From Eubacteriales bacterium (GTDB taxonomy: Bacteria > Bacillota > Clostridia > Lachnospirales > Lachnospiraceae): DNA of 64,000 nt. The translations under genes and the position numbers were made by a program. Below, one piece after another: positions 8,587 through 17,407 of this stretch. The notes beneath the pieces were generated by a model. That model saw only the letters and a program-made list of their open reading frames with translations. It ran no database searches and was not told the origin of the DNA. Every line of letters begins with the position of its first letter. Within the stretch, counting starts at the first letter, position 1. The stretch is taken from assembly GCA_030524175.1 (NCBI GenBank), contig JAUNHC010000009.1, positions 91,472 through 155,471 of the forward strand, written 5' to 3'.

Positions 8587-10339
8587 AAAAATCTCCTTTC
8601 AGATCATGTACAGCCGGAAATGTAAGCGTCACGCAGGTGTATTCGTTTTCCACACTGTCAATGTGCAGCTCTGCCTGATTGCCGCAGAAAATATTGAGAC
8701 GCTTCAGAACGCTGGCTATTCCAAAATAATTGTCTATCTCTTTATCCTGAGAAATGGAGTCCATAATTTCCTGAATCTTTTCATTGCTGATCCCTTTTCC
8801 CGTATCAAATATTTCAAACACAAGCATATTCTCCTTTAAGTATCCTGAAACGCTGAGGATACCGGGACTTCCTTTTTCCTTGAGGCCGTGGTAGATGGCG
8901 TTTTCGATCAATGGCTGTAGAGTCAGTTTGGGAATGGCATAATCATGGATATCCGGAGTGAAGGAGAGTGTGTAATCCATAAATTCAATATACCGCAGCC
9001 GCTGAAGACGAAGATAATGCTCCATCAGATCAATTTCCTGGGAGATACGTACCACATTTGCACCATTGTTGAGAGAGATTCTGTAAAAGCTTGCAAGGTT
9101 TGACACTACTTCAATGGATTCGTCCTTTAGATCACAGCGGATCATACTGTTGATGGTTTCCAACATATTGTACAGAAAATGAGGTTTTACCTGCTCCTGG
9201 ATAAGCTGGAACTGGATCTGCTGTTTCACTTTATAGTTGCGTTTTATGGTTTTTAACAGATTTTGTATGGTGTCCAGCAGGGTGTTGAAGGTAATTCCCA
9301 GTTCGGCAACTTCATCTTTTCCTTTCACCTTTACTCTGGTGTCAAAATCCCCGGTGTTTGTTTTGTCCATTGCCTTTTTCAGTTTCGAAACAGGCTTTGT
9401 AATGTAACGGGAAAGAATGAGGGCGGACAATAATGAGAAGATAAGCTCATAAATTCCGATAAACAAAGTATGTGTCACATTGGGCATTACCTGTTGTTTT
9501 AAATCCTCGTAGGAGGAAATGATCACAAGCTGAAAACCAAGGCGGCTGTAGTTTTTGGTGGTGACCACTAAGGCTCCCTCGTTTGTGTTGACAATCACAC
9601 TGCTTTCTGCAAGAAGGTAGCCGTAATTCACATTGTACATCTGAAAAATGCTCATATAATAGGGTACCTCATTTTTGCTTGCAGTAATACGTTCGGATTC
9701 CAATATGAGGGTACCGTCGTTAAAAGGAGAAAGCATTTCCTGAAGATGGACGGTAGGCACATAGAGCAGCAGGTAGCCCAGCAATTCCGACCTGTCATTG
9801 CGGACAGGAACAAAATGAGCGATAACACGCTGGACTTCATTTCGGGAGGCAAATTCAATTGAAAAGGTGGGAGTCCAGGCCGAGGTCGCATTTTCCATTC
9901 TTTTCAGATATGTAGGATTAAAAAACCAGGCAAGTCTGTCTTTGTTCAGGTCATTTTCATACAAAAATCTCCCGTTCTTATCCATAAAACTAATGTGGCT
10001 CACAGAAGAAAAATTAGCACTGTAATTTTCCAGCTTATGGGATAACTTTTCGTAATCGCTGACCTGGATATGAGGAGATTCTAAGGCGGGAACCAGGTAA
10101 TCCTGCGACAGATCTGACAGTATCTGCTGCCCCAGGTTTTCCACGGAATCCAGGTAGAGTGACATAGTGGAAGTAAGGGACGACAGATCCTTTAAATCAG
10201 ATAAGCGCTTTTGCTCCAGCATCATTTCATTTGTGTATTTCTCTGAAGTGTAGGACATGAGGATAATTGGCAATGCCATGAGCAAAAAGATTAAGAAAAA
10301 ACATTTTATCCACATGGAATGAAGATTGAATTTTTTCAT
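8561..10339 (-). CDS. YesM-type sensor histidine kinase
   Basis: A 592-residue membrane kinase. A transmembrane segment at about 10-30 is followed by a roughly 250-residue extracellular sensor (Cache-like by position), a second segment near 285-305, a HAMP region (RYITKPVSKLKKAM) and a His_kinase domain with QEQVKPHFLYNML, where the His near residue 385 is the phosphorylation site. The ATPase domain has LTLQPLIENAIYHG and FEIFDTGKGI. It is the upstream member of a two-gene operon with the response regulator. Its promoter must lie in 10340-10624, shared with the divergent importer. The ligand is unknown. Confidence 0.93.
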   Translation of the reverse strand: MKKFNLHSMWIKCFFLIFLLMALPIILMSYTSEKYTNEMMLEQKRLSDLKDLSSLTSTMSLYLDSVENLGQQILSDLSQDYLVPALESPHIQVSDYEKLSHKLENYSANFSSVSHISFMDKNGRFLYENDLNKDRLAWFFNPTYLKRMENATSAWTPTFSIEFASRNEVQRVIAHFVPVRNDRSELLGYLLLYVPTVHLQEMLSPFNDGTLILESERITASKNEVPYYMSIFQMYNVNYGYLLAESSVIVNTNEGALVVTTKNYSRLGFQLVIISSYEDLKQQVMPNVTHTLFIGIYELIFSLLSALILSRYITKPVSKLKKAMDKTNTGDFDTRVKVKGKDEVAELGITFNTLLDTIQNLLKTIKRNYKVKQQIQFQLIQEQVKPHFLYNMLETINSMIRCDLKDESIEVVSNLASFYRISLNNGANVVRISQEIDLMEHYLRLQRLRYIEFMDYTLSFTPDIHDYAIPKLTLQPLIENAIYHGLKEKGSPGILSVSGYLKENMLVFEIFDTGKGISNEKIQEIMDSISQDKEIDNYFGIASVLKRLNIFCGNQAELHIDSVENEYTCVTLTFPAVHDLKGDFYDESISGG

Positions 10340-10501
10340 AAAAATCCTCCTGATTTGTGATGAAATATTATACAGCAGTTCATGGAAACCGGCGTCCGGA
10401 TCTGTGGGGTCATGAGCTGCAGGATGATCTAAAAGGATGCCAAAATTATACCATAAATAAAAGACAGGATGTGGGATGAAACAGAAAATTCAAAAACATG
10501 C

Positions 10502-10530
10502 GAGAATATTACAAACCCATATAGAATATT
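10502..10530 (+). promoter_or_regulatory. Direct repeat AGAATATT, candidate response-regulator site
   Basis: AGAATATT occurs at 10503-10510 and again at 10523-10530, exactly 20 bp apart (about two helical turns). It lies just upstream of the presumed -35 region of the binding-protein gene. AraC-type regulators commonly bind such directly repeated half-sites, so YesN is the natural candidate. Confidence 0.4.
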
Positions 10531-10534
10531 CCAT

Positions 10535-10562
10535 TTGTTTTTTGAGTGCTGAAGGTTATAGT
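10535..10562 (+). promoter_or_regulatory. Weak candidate promoter for the oligosaccharide importer
   Basis: TTGTTT (10535-10540), a 16-bp spacer and TATAGT (10557-10562). The poor -35 would suit an activator-dependent promoter. The remainder of 10340-10534 shows nothing else recognisable. Confidence 0.35.
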
Positions 10563-10624
10563 ATAGATACAAGAAAAACAGACAAAAACATTGCAGTGAA
10601 CCTGCAGAAAAAGGAGGAAAAGAA

Positions 10625-11923
10625 ATGAGAAAAAGACTGGCAGCATCTTTATTGGCAGCAAGTATGGCGGTAATGACCGTAATTGGAGGAAGCGGTGTAA
10701 ACATAGTTTCTGCAGCTGAAAAAGCTCCAAAATCTGATGTCACATTGACACTTGCAATGTGCGGAGACGGAACTACAAAAGAATCCCTGGACGAACTTCT
10801 TGGGGAGTATACGGAGCAGACAGGGGTTAAGGTGGAGACTATTTTCATTGCGTCAGACTGGGGGAACTATTGTACAAAGATCCAGACTATGGTAGGAGGC
10901 GGCGAAGACCTTGACTGTGCTATTCTGGCCATTGAAGGTGTGAGCAAATTTATCGGAATGGATATTGCAGCCCCCATTGATGACTGGATCGAAGCAAACC
11001 CTGAGCTTGCGGAAAACGTGATCAACGATACAAATCCTGAGCATCAGAAGGTATTCCAAAAAGACGGCAAGACCTATGCACTGCCTTTTTCTTTTAACAA
11101 CGTTTTGATGCATTTTAATACCGACAGATTGGAAGAAGCGGGACTGGAGCTGCCTCCGGCAGACTGGGATAAGGAAATGTTTCTGGAATACTGCGAAAAG
11201 CTTACAACAGAAAAAGATGGTGTGAAGCAGTATGCTGTTGCCCTTCCTTATGGAGAATATTTCTGCACAGAAGCATGGCTTATCAACAACAATGGAGCAT
11301 ATATGAATGAGGATTTCACAGAATCCACCATCAATTCACCGGAATCTGTAGAAATGTTCCAGTTAATGCAGGACTTGATTTATAAGTATGGATATGCACC
11401 GGTTCCCGAAGAGAATGTAAGTGCCATTGAGCAGCTGATGAATGGTCAGTGCGCTATGGGATCCTGGGGAAGATGGCCAACAGCAAATTATATTGCAAGT
11501 GATTTTGACAGCGTTGCCGTACAGTATCTCCCAAGTTTTAAGAAAAACCAGCAGATTTTCGGTGTTGACGGAATCTTTACCATTGCCAGCTCCAAACATC
11601 TGGAAGAAGCAAAAGATCTGGCAGGATGGATGTCCCAGCAGGATTTTGCAGGAAAGTATCTGACAGCAGGAAATATTCCGGCGCTGAATTCTTTGGCCCA
11701 GGAGAAAATTGACAGTCTCGGCCTTCCGGAAAATTGCGAGATTTTCTACAAGGATTCCAATACTACAGATTATAAATCCGTCAGCGCACCGCCTCAGTAT
11801 ACAGAATGTTCTTATATAGTAACAACTGCACTTTCTGAAATTTTAGTGAATCAGGCAGATGTCCAGGAAACTTTGGACCAAGCTGCAGAAGAAATGAATG
11901 AGATTCTGGAGGAAAACAGATAA
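10625..11923 (+). CDS. Extracellular solute-binding protein family 1 (oligosaccharide importer)
   Basis: A 432-residue binding protein of the MalE/MsmE type. Residues 1-31 form a signal peptide ending IVSA|AE with no lipobox Cys. The mature part opens TLTLAMCGDGTTKESLDELL, the usual start of family 1 binding proteins, and has a hinge-like GKTYALPFSFNNVLMHFNTD near residue 140-165. The gene has AAAAAGGAGG as ribosome site and heads an operon with two permeases and a GH116 glycosidase. No ATPase gene is nearby, so a shared MsmX/MsmK-type ATPase encoded elsewhere is expected. The ligand is probably the oligosaccharide cleaved by the GH116 enzyme. Confidence 0.92.
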   Translation: MRKRLAASLLAASMAVMTVIGGSGVNIVSAAEKAPKSDVTLTLAMCGDGTTKESLDELLGEYTEQTGVKVETIFIASDWGNYCTKIQTMVGGGEDLDCAILAIEGVSKFIGMDIAAPIDDWIEANPELAENVINDTNPEHQKVFQKDGKTYALPFSFNNVLMHFNTDRLEEAGLELPPADWDKEMFLEYCEKLTTEKDGVKQYAVALPYGEYFCTEAWLINNNGAYMNEDFTESTINSPESVEMFQLMQDLIYKYGYAPVPEENVSAIEQLMNGQCAMGSWGRWPTANYIASDFDSVAVQYLPSFKKNQQIFGVDGIFTIASSKHLEEAKDLAGWMSQQDFAGKYLTAGNIPALNSLAQEKIDSLGLPENCEIFYKDSNTTDYKSVSAPPQYTECSYIVTTALSEILVNQADVQETLDQAAEEMNEILEENR

Positions 11924-11982
11924 CGCTGTAAGTTGGTTCTGTTAAGAGCGCAGCGATTCTGAGATGGAGAGGTGAAGGCTAT

Positions 11983-12900
11983 ATGAAAGCAGCGGGCGGA
12001 ACGATAGAGGAGCTGAGAAGAAAAAAGGCCAGGCGGAATAATGTGGCAGGATACATGTTTCTGGCTCCCACACTGATATTGTTTTTGGGGTTTATTTTAA
12101 TACCTATTTTACTGTCCTCAGTGTTGTCCTTTTTTAAATATAACTTAATCACAGATGCTAAATTTGTGGGACTGGACAACATTATAAAATTTTTTAATGA
12201 CAAGGGTGTCATGAACTCCTTTGGAAATACCTTTAAGTTTCTGGTGATCTTAGTGCCCATACATTGTGTACTGGGTGTTGTCCTTGCATTTTTGGTATAC
12301 CGTGCAAAAAGATTCCAGTTCTTTTTCAGAACAGCAATCTATTTCCCAACAGTAGTGACCACAGCTTCTGTGGCACTGGCCTGGGGATATATGTTCGCCA
12401 CGGACACAGGTGTGATCAATTACTTTGTGAGAATGCTCGGAGGAAGCAATATCCCGTGGCTGACAAACAAGACCTTTGTCTATGTCACGATTGCATTGTT
12501 CAGCTTCTGGAAGTTTATAGGGACTACGTTTTTATACTATTTTATCGGTTTGCAGAATATTCCGGATGTGTATTACGAGGCAGCTCAAATTGACGGAAGC
12601 AGTACCCTGCATACTTTTATCCATGTGACGCTTCCTCTTTTGACACCTACCATATTCTTCGTCATGATAACAAATATAGTAGGGGTATTCCAGATATTTG
12701 ACGAGCCGTTTTTGCTGACAAACGGAGGTCCCGGGTCTGCAACAAAAACAGTTGCCCTGGAAATTTACCAGACAGCATTCAAGGAGATGAATATCGGATA
12801 TGGAGCAATGATTTCGTTTGTACTGTTTCTGATCATTCTTGTAATTACGATCGTACAGTATGTAGGCCAGAATAAGTGGGTGGTGTATGACTATGAGTAA
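11983..12900 (+). CDS. Carbohydrate ABC transporter permease (MsmF/UgpA type)
   Basis: A 305-residue protein with about six membrane segments. The EAA-type loop is visible as YYEAAQIDGSSTLHTFIHVTLPLLTPT near residues 200-225, which contacts the ATPase. It starts at ATG 11983 after GGAGAGGTG and overlaps the next permease by 14 bp. It forms the channel for the solute captured by the binding protein at 10625. Confidence 0.92.
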   Translation: MKAAGGTIEELRRKKARRNNVAGYMFLAPTLILFLGFILIPILLSSVLSFFKYNLITDAKFVGLDNIIKFFNDKGVMNSFGNTFKFLVILVPIHCVLGVVLAFLVYRAKRFQFFFRTAIYFPTVVTTASVALAWGYMFATDTGVINYFVRMLGGSNIPWLTNKTFVYVTIALFSFWKFIGTTFLYYFIGLQNIPDVYYEAAQIDGSSTLHTFIHVTLPLLTPTIFFVMITNIVGVFQIFDEPFLLTNGGPGSATKTVALEIYQTAFKEMNIGYGAMISFVLFLIILVITIVQYVGQNKWVVYDYE

Positions 12901-13726
12901 AATGAAAGCAAAAATGCCCCAGATAATATTGATTGTATTTTTATTTGCATTATGCCTGATCATGCTGGCGCCTTTCGCATGGATCATTTCCACATCCCTC
13001 CGGCTGCCGGCAGAATCCTTTAAACTGCCGCCGCAGTTTTTTCCCACAAGTTTTCACTATCAGAACTATGTGGATGTTTTTACTTCCTTTCCATTTGCAA
13101 GATGTATTTTCAACAGTTTGAAAATCGCAGTCATTGTGGTAGCTGCAAATATCATTATTACCACAATGGCAGGATATGCCTTTGCCAGAATTCCTTTTAA
13201 AGGAAAGAATGTGGTCTTTATGCTTATTTTGGCAGGGATGATGATCCCAACACAGGCGAAGCTGATTCCCACTTACATTGTCATGTCAAAGCTGGGACTT
13301 GTGGGAACACATTCCGCCCTTATCCTGCCGGCTCTCATAAGCCCAATCAACATTTTCTTTGTCCGACAGTTTATGATGACCATACCCTCAAGTTACGAGG
13401 AGGCGGCATATATTGACGGTGCAGGAAGAGTGAAAATATGGTGGAGTATTTTCGTCCCCATGTCAAAATCAGTGATCGTCATGGTGTCGCTGCTGTCCTT
13501 TCTGGCGTCCTGGAACGACTTTATCAATCCGCTGATTTTCTTATCAAAATATGAGATGATGACCTTGCCGCTTGGACTCAAAACATTGAGCGGTGCTATG
13601 AACACGGGAAGTGCCTCTATTGTTCTGGCAGGAGTTGCAGTATCTCTCGTTGTGCCTACGCTTTTATACATATTCGGACAGAAGCATATTTTAAAAAGTG
13701 TTGTGATGTCAGGGCTGAAAACCTGA
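12887..13726 (+). CDS. Carbohydrate ABC transporter permease (MsmG/UgpE type)
   Basis: A 279-residue partner permease with about six membrane segments. The EAA loop reads SYEEAAYIDGAGRVKIWWSIFVPM near residues 165-190, and LASWNDFINPLIFL is the common C-terminal half motif. The start overlaps the previous gene by 14 bp; a second in-frame ATG six bases later is also possible. No ATPase follows, as is common in Lachnospiraceae oligosaccharide operons that use a shared ATPase. Confidence 0.92.
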   Translation: MTMSKMKAKMPQIILIVFLFALCLIMLAPFAWIISTSLRLPAESFKLPPQFFPTSFHYQNYVDVFTSFPFARCIFNSLKIAVIVVAANIIITTMAGYAFARIPFKGKNVVFMLILAGMMIPTQAKLIPTYIVMSKLGLVGTHSALILPALISPINIFFVRQFMMTIPSSYEEAAYIDGAGRVKIWWSIFVPMSKSVIVMVSLLSFLASWNDFINPLIFLSKYEMMTLPLGLKTLSGAMNTGSASIVLAGVAVSLVVPTLLYIFGQKHILKSVVMSGLKT

Positions 13727-13752
13727 CACACCGCTTAACAGAAGGGAAAATA

Positions 13753-16200
13753 ATGAATATGAAAAAAAATAACTGGAAACGGGAACGTACCATTCAGGAT
13801 AACACCAAGGTTTATACAAACAAAGATCTTGCTTTCCGTGCACTTCTGGGAGGTATCGGGACAGGAAATATCTCTCTGGATGCAGGAGGAAGGTTATGTG
13901 ATTTTGAAGTGATGAATCACCCGGATAAAGGGCTGAAAATCCCTTATACCTTTTTCGCACTATGGGCGAAATTTGGTCAGGAAGAACCAAGGGCTCTTGT
14001 TCTGGAAGCAAAGCATGAAGGGGTGAGCAGCCGGGCGCTGGGACACCCCACAGGGGAGCTTCTCGGTCTGCCCAGGTTTGACGAATCTGTTGTAAAAACA
14101 AATTACCCTTTCTATTCCCTGGAATTCAGGAAAAGGAATCTTCCCCTTGAAGTACGCCTGGAGGCAGTTTCTCCTTTTATTCCTCTGGATGAAGTGAATT
14201 CCGGAATCCCTGCTTTCCGTATGAAGTATACGGTTGCAAACAAAGGAGACAAAAAGGCAGCAGTGTCTGTCAGCGGAACTATGTACAATTTTGCCGGAAT
14301 GAGTCATTATAACGGATATGACCAGCTCATTCAGAACGGACAGCCTTATAATAAAAAATTTGAGGAATGGGGTGTATCCGGCATCTATATGAGCACCAAA
14401 GGCCAGGAGGAAAATGATGTAACCTACGGAAGTCTTGCCATTGCAACGGCAAATAAAAATGTAACCAGTAAGCCTTTGTGGCAGTTTGGAAGCTGGTGGG
14501 ACGGAGCAGAGGAATTCTGGCAGGATTTCCGGGAGGATGGCAGGCTTAAGGAAGATACAGCCTCAGACGCAGTAGGCTCAAACATCAAGGGCACAGAGTC
14601 CAATCGTTACGTAGGCTCAGTTGCGGCTATGGAGGAGATCGGACCGGGAGAGGAAAAAGAGTTTGTCTTCTATATCTCCTGGGATTTTCCAAACAGATAC
14701 GGCTGGTGGCCGGACGGGCATCATATGCTTGAAGACGGTAGTGACAAAAAGATCTGGCACAATTACTACAGCACACTGTGGAAAAATGCAGCGGAGACCA
14801 TAGGATATTTCCGTGAGAACGAAGCAATGCTTATGGAAAAAAGCCGGCTTTTTGCAGATGCCCTTTACAGCACGACACTGCCGGCAGATGTGATTGAATC
14901 TCTGGTATCAGCGATCACTGTAATAAGGTCCAACACATGTTTCCGTATTGAGGACGGCAGGTTTTTCGGGTGGGAAGGATGCTTCGAACATGCAGGAAGC
15001 TGTCCCGGTACCTGTACCCATGTGTGGAATTATGCCCAGGCACTGGCTTTTCTGTTCCCGAAGCTGGAACGCAGTGCAAGGTATACAGAATTTTTACAGG
15101 AGACAGATGAGACGGGCAATATGGCGTTTCGGGCAAAAAGGCTGCTGGATGGTGAAAAATGGGATATGCTGCCGGCAGCGGACGGACAGCTTGGCTGTAT
15201 CATGAGAGTATACCGGGAATGGAAGCTTTCCGGGGATGATAAATTTCTGCAGGACGTGTGGGATAAGGTGGTTCAGGCCATGGACTATTCGCTGAGAACC
15301 TGGGACCCGGACGGAGATTTTGTCATGGAGGAGCTTCAGCATAATACTTATGACATTGAATTTTACGGATTGAATTCCCTTACGAATTCCATTTTGTACG
15401 GCGCTCTTTGGGCATGCAAAGAAATGGCGGAATATCTTGGAGATACAAAGCGGGCTGCATTTTATGGAGAAGGTGTGCTGCGGGGCAGTGAAAAAATGGA
15501 CAAGGAGCTGTGGAACGGCAGCTATTATGAGCAAAAAATCAGTGATGAGGATCTGAATAAATACAGGTATCAGTATGGAAAGGGCTGTCTTTCAGACCAG
15601 CTTCTGGGGCAGGAACTGGCACATTTGTACGGTCTGGGCTATATTCTTCCTAAGGAGCATGTGGCCAAGTCTGTCAAGGCTGTGTACGACTATAATTTTA
15701 AAGAAAGTCTGGAAGGCCACGAGAGCGTTCAGAGAACGTATGCTTTTGAAGATGAAGGCGGACTGCTGCTGTGTTCATGGCCCTTGGGAGGCAGGCCGAA
15801 ACAGCCCTTTGTGTACAGCGATGAGGTGTGGACAGGAATTGAGTATCAGGTGGCAGTCCATCTGATATATGAAGGTTTTACTCAGGAAGCACTGGAGATG
15901 ATAAATGTGCTCAGGAAACGATATGACGGGACGAGAAGAAGTCCGTATAATGAGATAGAGTGCGGAAATCACTATACCCGTTCGATGGCAGCGTGGGGAC
16001 TGCTGGTATCTCTGTCAGGCTATGAATTTGATCTGACCCAAAATAAGGTATCCTTTTCACCGCGTATCAATCAGGAGGATTTTACATGTTTCTATTCCAA
16101 CGGAACTTCCTGGGGAGTTTACCAGCAGAAATTCAATGATAAGGGAACCATGGAAAAAGAACTGATTTCACTGTGGGGCAGTGAAAACCAGCTGGTTTAA
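13753..16200 (+). CDS. GH116-type glycoside hydrolase (beta-glucosidase/glucosylceramidase superfamily)
   Basis: An 815-residue cytoplasmic enzyme without a signal peptide. The N-terminal beta domain begins with LLGGIGTGNISLDAGG and DFEVMNHPDKG; the C-terminal catalytic (alpha/alpha)6 domain has GTCTHVWNYAQALAFLFP (about 417-435), EELQHNTYDIEFYG (526-539) and YSDEVWTGIEYQVA (688-701). By analogy with characterised GH116 enzymes, a Glu of the 526-539 block and Asp690 are the candidate nucleophile and acid/base; that assignment is inference. GH116 members cleave beta-glucosides, beta-xylosides or N-acetylglucosaminides. The gene closes the operon with the importer at 10625, so it probably hydrolyses the imported glycoside. 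Confidence 0.85.
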   Translation: MNMKKNNWKRERTIQDNTKVYTNKDLAFRALLGGIGTGNISLDAGGRLCDFEVMNHPDKGLKIPYTFFALWAKFGQEEPRALVLEAKHEGVSSRALGHPTGELLGLPRFDESVVKTNYPFYSLEFRKRNLPLEVRLEAVSPFIPLDEVNSGIPAFRMKYTVANKGDKKAAVSVSGTMYNFAGMSHYNGYDQLIQNGQPYNKKFEEWGVSGIYMSTKGQEENDVTYGSLAIATANKNVTSKPLWQFGSWWDGAEEFWQDFREDGRLKEDTASDAVGSNIKGTESNRYVGSVAAMEEIGPGEEKEFVFYISWDFPNRYGWWPDGHHMLEDGSDKKIWHNYYSTLWKNAAETIGYFRENEAMLMEKSRLFADALYSTTLPADVIESLVSAITVIRSNTCFRIEDGRFFGWEGCFEHAGSCPGTCTHVWNYAQALAFLFPKLERSARYTEFLQETDETGNMAFRAKRLLDGEKWDMLPAADGQLGCIMRVYREWKLSGDDKFLQDVWDKVVQAMDYSLRTWDPDGDFVMEELQHNTYDIEFYGLNSLTNSILYGALWACKEMAEYLGDTKRAAFYGEGVLRGSEKMDKELWNGSYYEQKISDEDLNKYRYQYGKGCLSDQLLGQELAHLYGLGYILPKEHVAKSVKAVYDYNFKESLEGHESVQRTYAFEDEGGLLLCSWPLGGRPKQPFVYSDEVWTGIEYQVAVHLIYEGFTQEALEMINVLRKRYDGTRRSPYNEIECGNHYTRSMAAWGLLVSLSGYEFDLTQNKVSFSPRINQEDFTCFYSNGTSWGVYQQKFNDKGTMEKELISLWGSENQLV

Positions 16201-16226
16201 CAAACATATATAAGCAATCAGACGAT

Positions 16227-16275
16227 AAGGCTTTCTATGACAAAGATCCGATCATAGGAAGCCTTTTATTTTGTT
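16227..16275 (+). terminator. Rho-independent terminator after GH116 gene
   Basis: A 14-bp stem (16227-16240 with 16252-16265) with an 11-base loop is followed by TTATTTTGTT. It isolates the GH116 operon from the glycyl radical cluster. Confidence 0.85.
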
Positions 16276-16343
16276 CTGTATTCCATTAAATATCAACCAA
16301 ACGGGCAGGCCTCTTTTTGTGAAAAAATACAATGAAATGTACA

Positions 16344-16372
16344 TTGACATTGGAGAGAAGATATCGTATATT
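16344..16372 (+). promoter_or_regulatory. Promoter of the glycyl radical enzyme cluster
   Basis: TTGACA (16344-16349), a 17-bp spacer and TATATT (16367-16372) fit the sigma-A consensus. Transcription would start near 16379, leaving a leader of about 70 nt with an inverted repeat. This supports ATG 16453 over ATG 16390 as the first start. Confidence 0.75.
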
Positions 16373-16412
16373 AAAAATAGTAACAACGTTTGAAATTTCT
16401 TTTTTTAATACA

Positions 16413-16439
16413 AATTGGTATTATATCACAATACCAATT
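16413..16439 (+). promoter_or_regulatory. Perfect inverted repeat in the leader, candidate GntR operator
   Basis: Ten bases (16413-16422, AATTGGTATT) are repeated in inverted orientation at 16430-16439 across a 7-base gap. GGTAT..ATACC half-sites are usual for GntR-family operators, and a GntR-type regulator is encoded at 19811. It lies downstream of the predicted start site, where a bound repressor would block elongation. Confidence 0.55.
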
Positions 16440-16452
16440 ATGGGAGAATAAA

Positions 16453-17325
16453 ATGAAACTGAAAGTATTTCAAAAAGGATTTAATTATTCCCAGGACGGC
16501 CGGGGAAACCGATTGATCTATCACCTCCAGGGCTGTAATATGCACTGTCCCTGGTGCTCCAATCCCGAGGGGATTTCCGTGTGCGGTGTGCTCTTTGTGG
16601 AGAAGGAGTGGCTGGATGAAAATTCCTGTCCCAAAGGAGCAGTGCGGGACAGCGTGCTGGACAGGAACATGTGCAAGCAGTGTGAAGATGTTCCCTGCAT
16701 CACGGGAAGACGTCAGAAAGGGATCCGCCTATCCTGCAAAGAGTACGAAGTGGATACCATTGTGAGAGAATGTGTGGACAGTAAGCCCATGTTTTTTGAC
16801 GGCGGCGGTGTCACTCTCACAGGGGGAGAGATCACTCTTCAGTTCCAGGCGGTGAAGGAGCTGTTGGAAAAACTTCATCAGGCTGAGATCCATACGGCTA
16901 TTGAGAGTAATGGCTCCCACCCCGGAATGGAAGAATATCTTCCGCTGGTGGATGAGTGGATCATGGATTTGAAGCATTATGACAACAGGAAGCATATGGA
17001 ATGGGTGGGAGTGCCAAACACCTGGGTGATCAATAATATCCGCATGGCAGCAGAGCGCCACCCGGATGTATTGATCCGAATTCCTCTCATACCAGGTTTT
17101 AACGACAGCAGGGAGGAAGCGGAGGGCTTTACAGAGTTCCTGAAATCTTGTGGGATAAGGCAAAATGTGAGAGTGGAGCTTTTAAGCTATCATGAGTTCG
17201 GAAAAGGAAAATGGGAACAATGCGGTTTTACATATACTATGAAGCCTGGCAGGATATCACCGGAGACAGTGGACTATTTAGAGAATAAGCTGAGACAAGA
17301 AGGAATCAATGTTGTCCGTACTTGA
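16453..17325 (+). CDS. Glycyl radical enzyme activating enzyme (radical SAM)
   Basis: A 290-residue radical SAM protein. The motif GCNMHCPWCS carries Cys28, Cys32 and Cys35, the CX3CX2C set for the SAM-binding [4Fe-4S] cluster. A short Cys-rich insert follows (Cys59, 74, 77, 82), fewer cysteines than the two ferredoxin-like clusters of the larger activases, so perhaps one auxiliary cluster. FDGGGVTLTGGEITLQ is the family's SAM-binding GGE region. It should generate the glycyl radical on the enzyme encoded 82 bp downstream. I chose ATG 16453 because the frame's earlier ATG (16390) lies almost at the predicted transcription start and has no ribosome site. Confidence 0.93.
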   Translation: MKLKVFQKGFNYSQDGRGNRLIYHLQGCNMHCPWCSNPEGISVCGVLFVEKEWLDENSCPKGAVRDSVLDRNMCKQCEDVPCITGRRQKGIRLSCKEYEVDTIVRECVDSKPMFFDGGGVTLTGGEITLQFQAVKELLEKLHQAEIHTAIESNGSHPGMEEYLPLVDEWIMDLKHYDNRKHMEWVGVPNTWVINNIRMAAERHPDVLIRIPLIPGFNDSREEAEGFTEFLKSCGIRQNVRVELLSYHEFGKGKWEQCGFTYTMKPGRISPETVDYLENKLRQEGINVVRT

Positions 17326-17407
17326 AAAATTGCGCATATAACGTAACAGGGCAGGCTTGCCTGAACTGTTACCACATAACAAAGGGAAACGAAAGGAGAT
17401 CAATACT

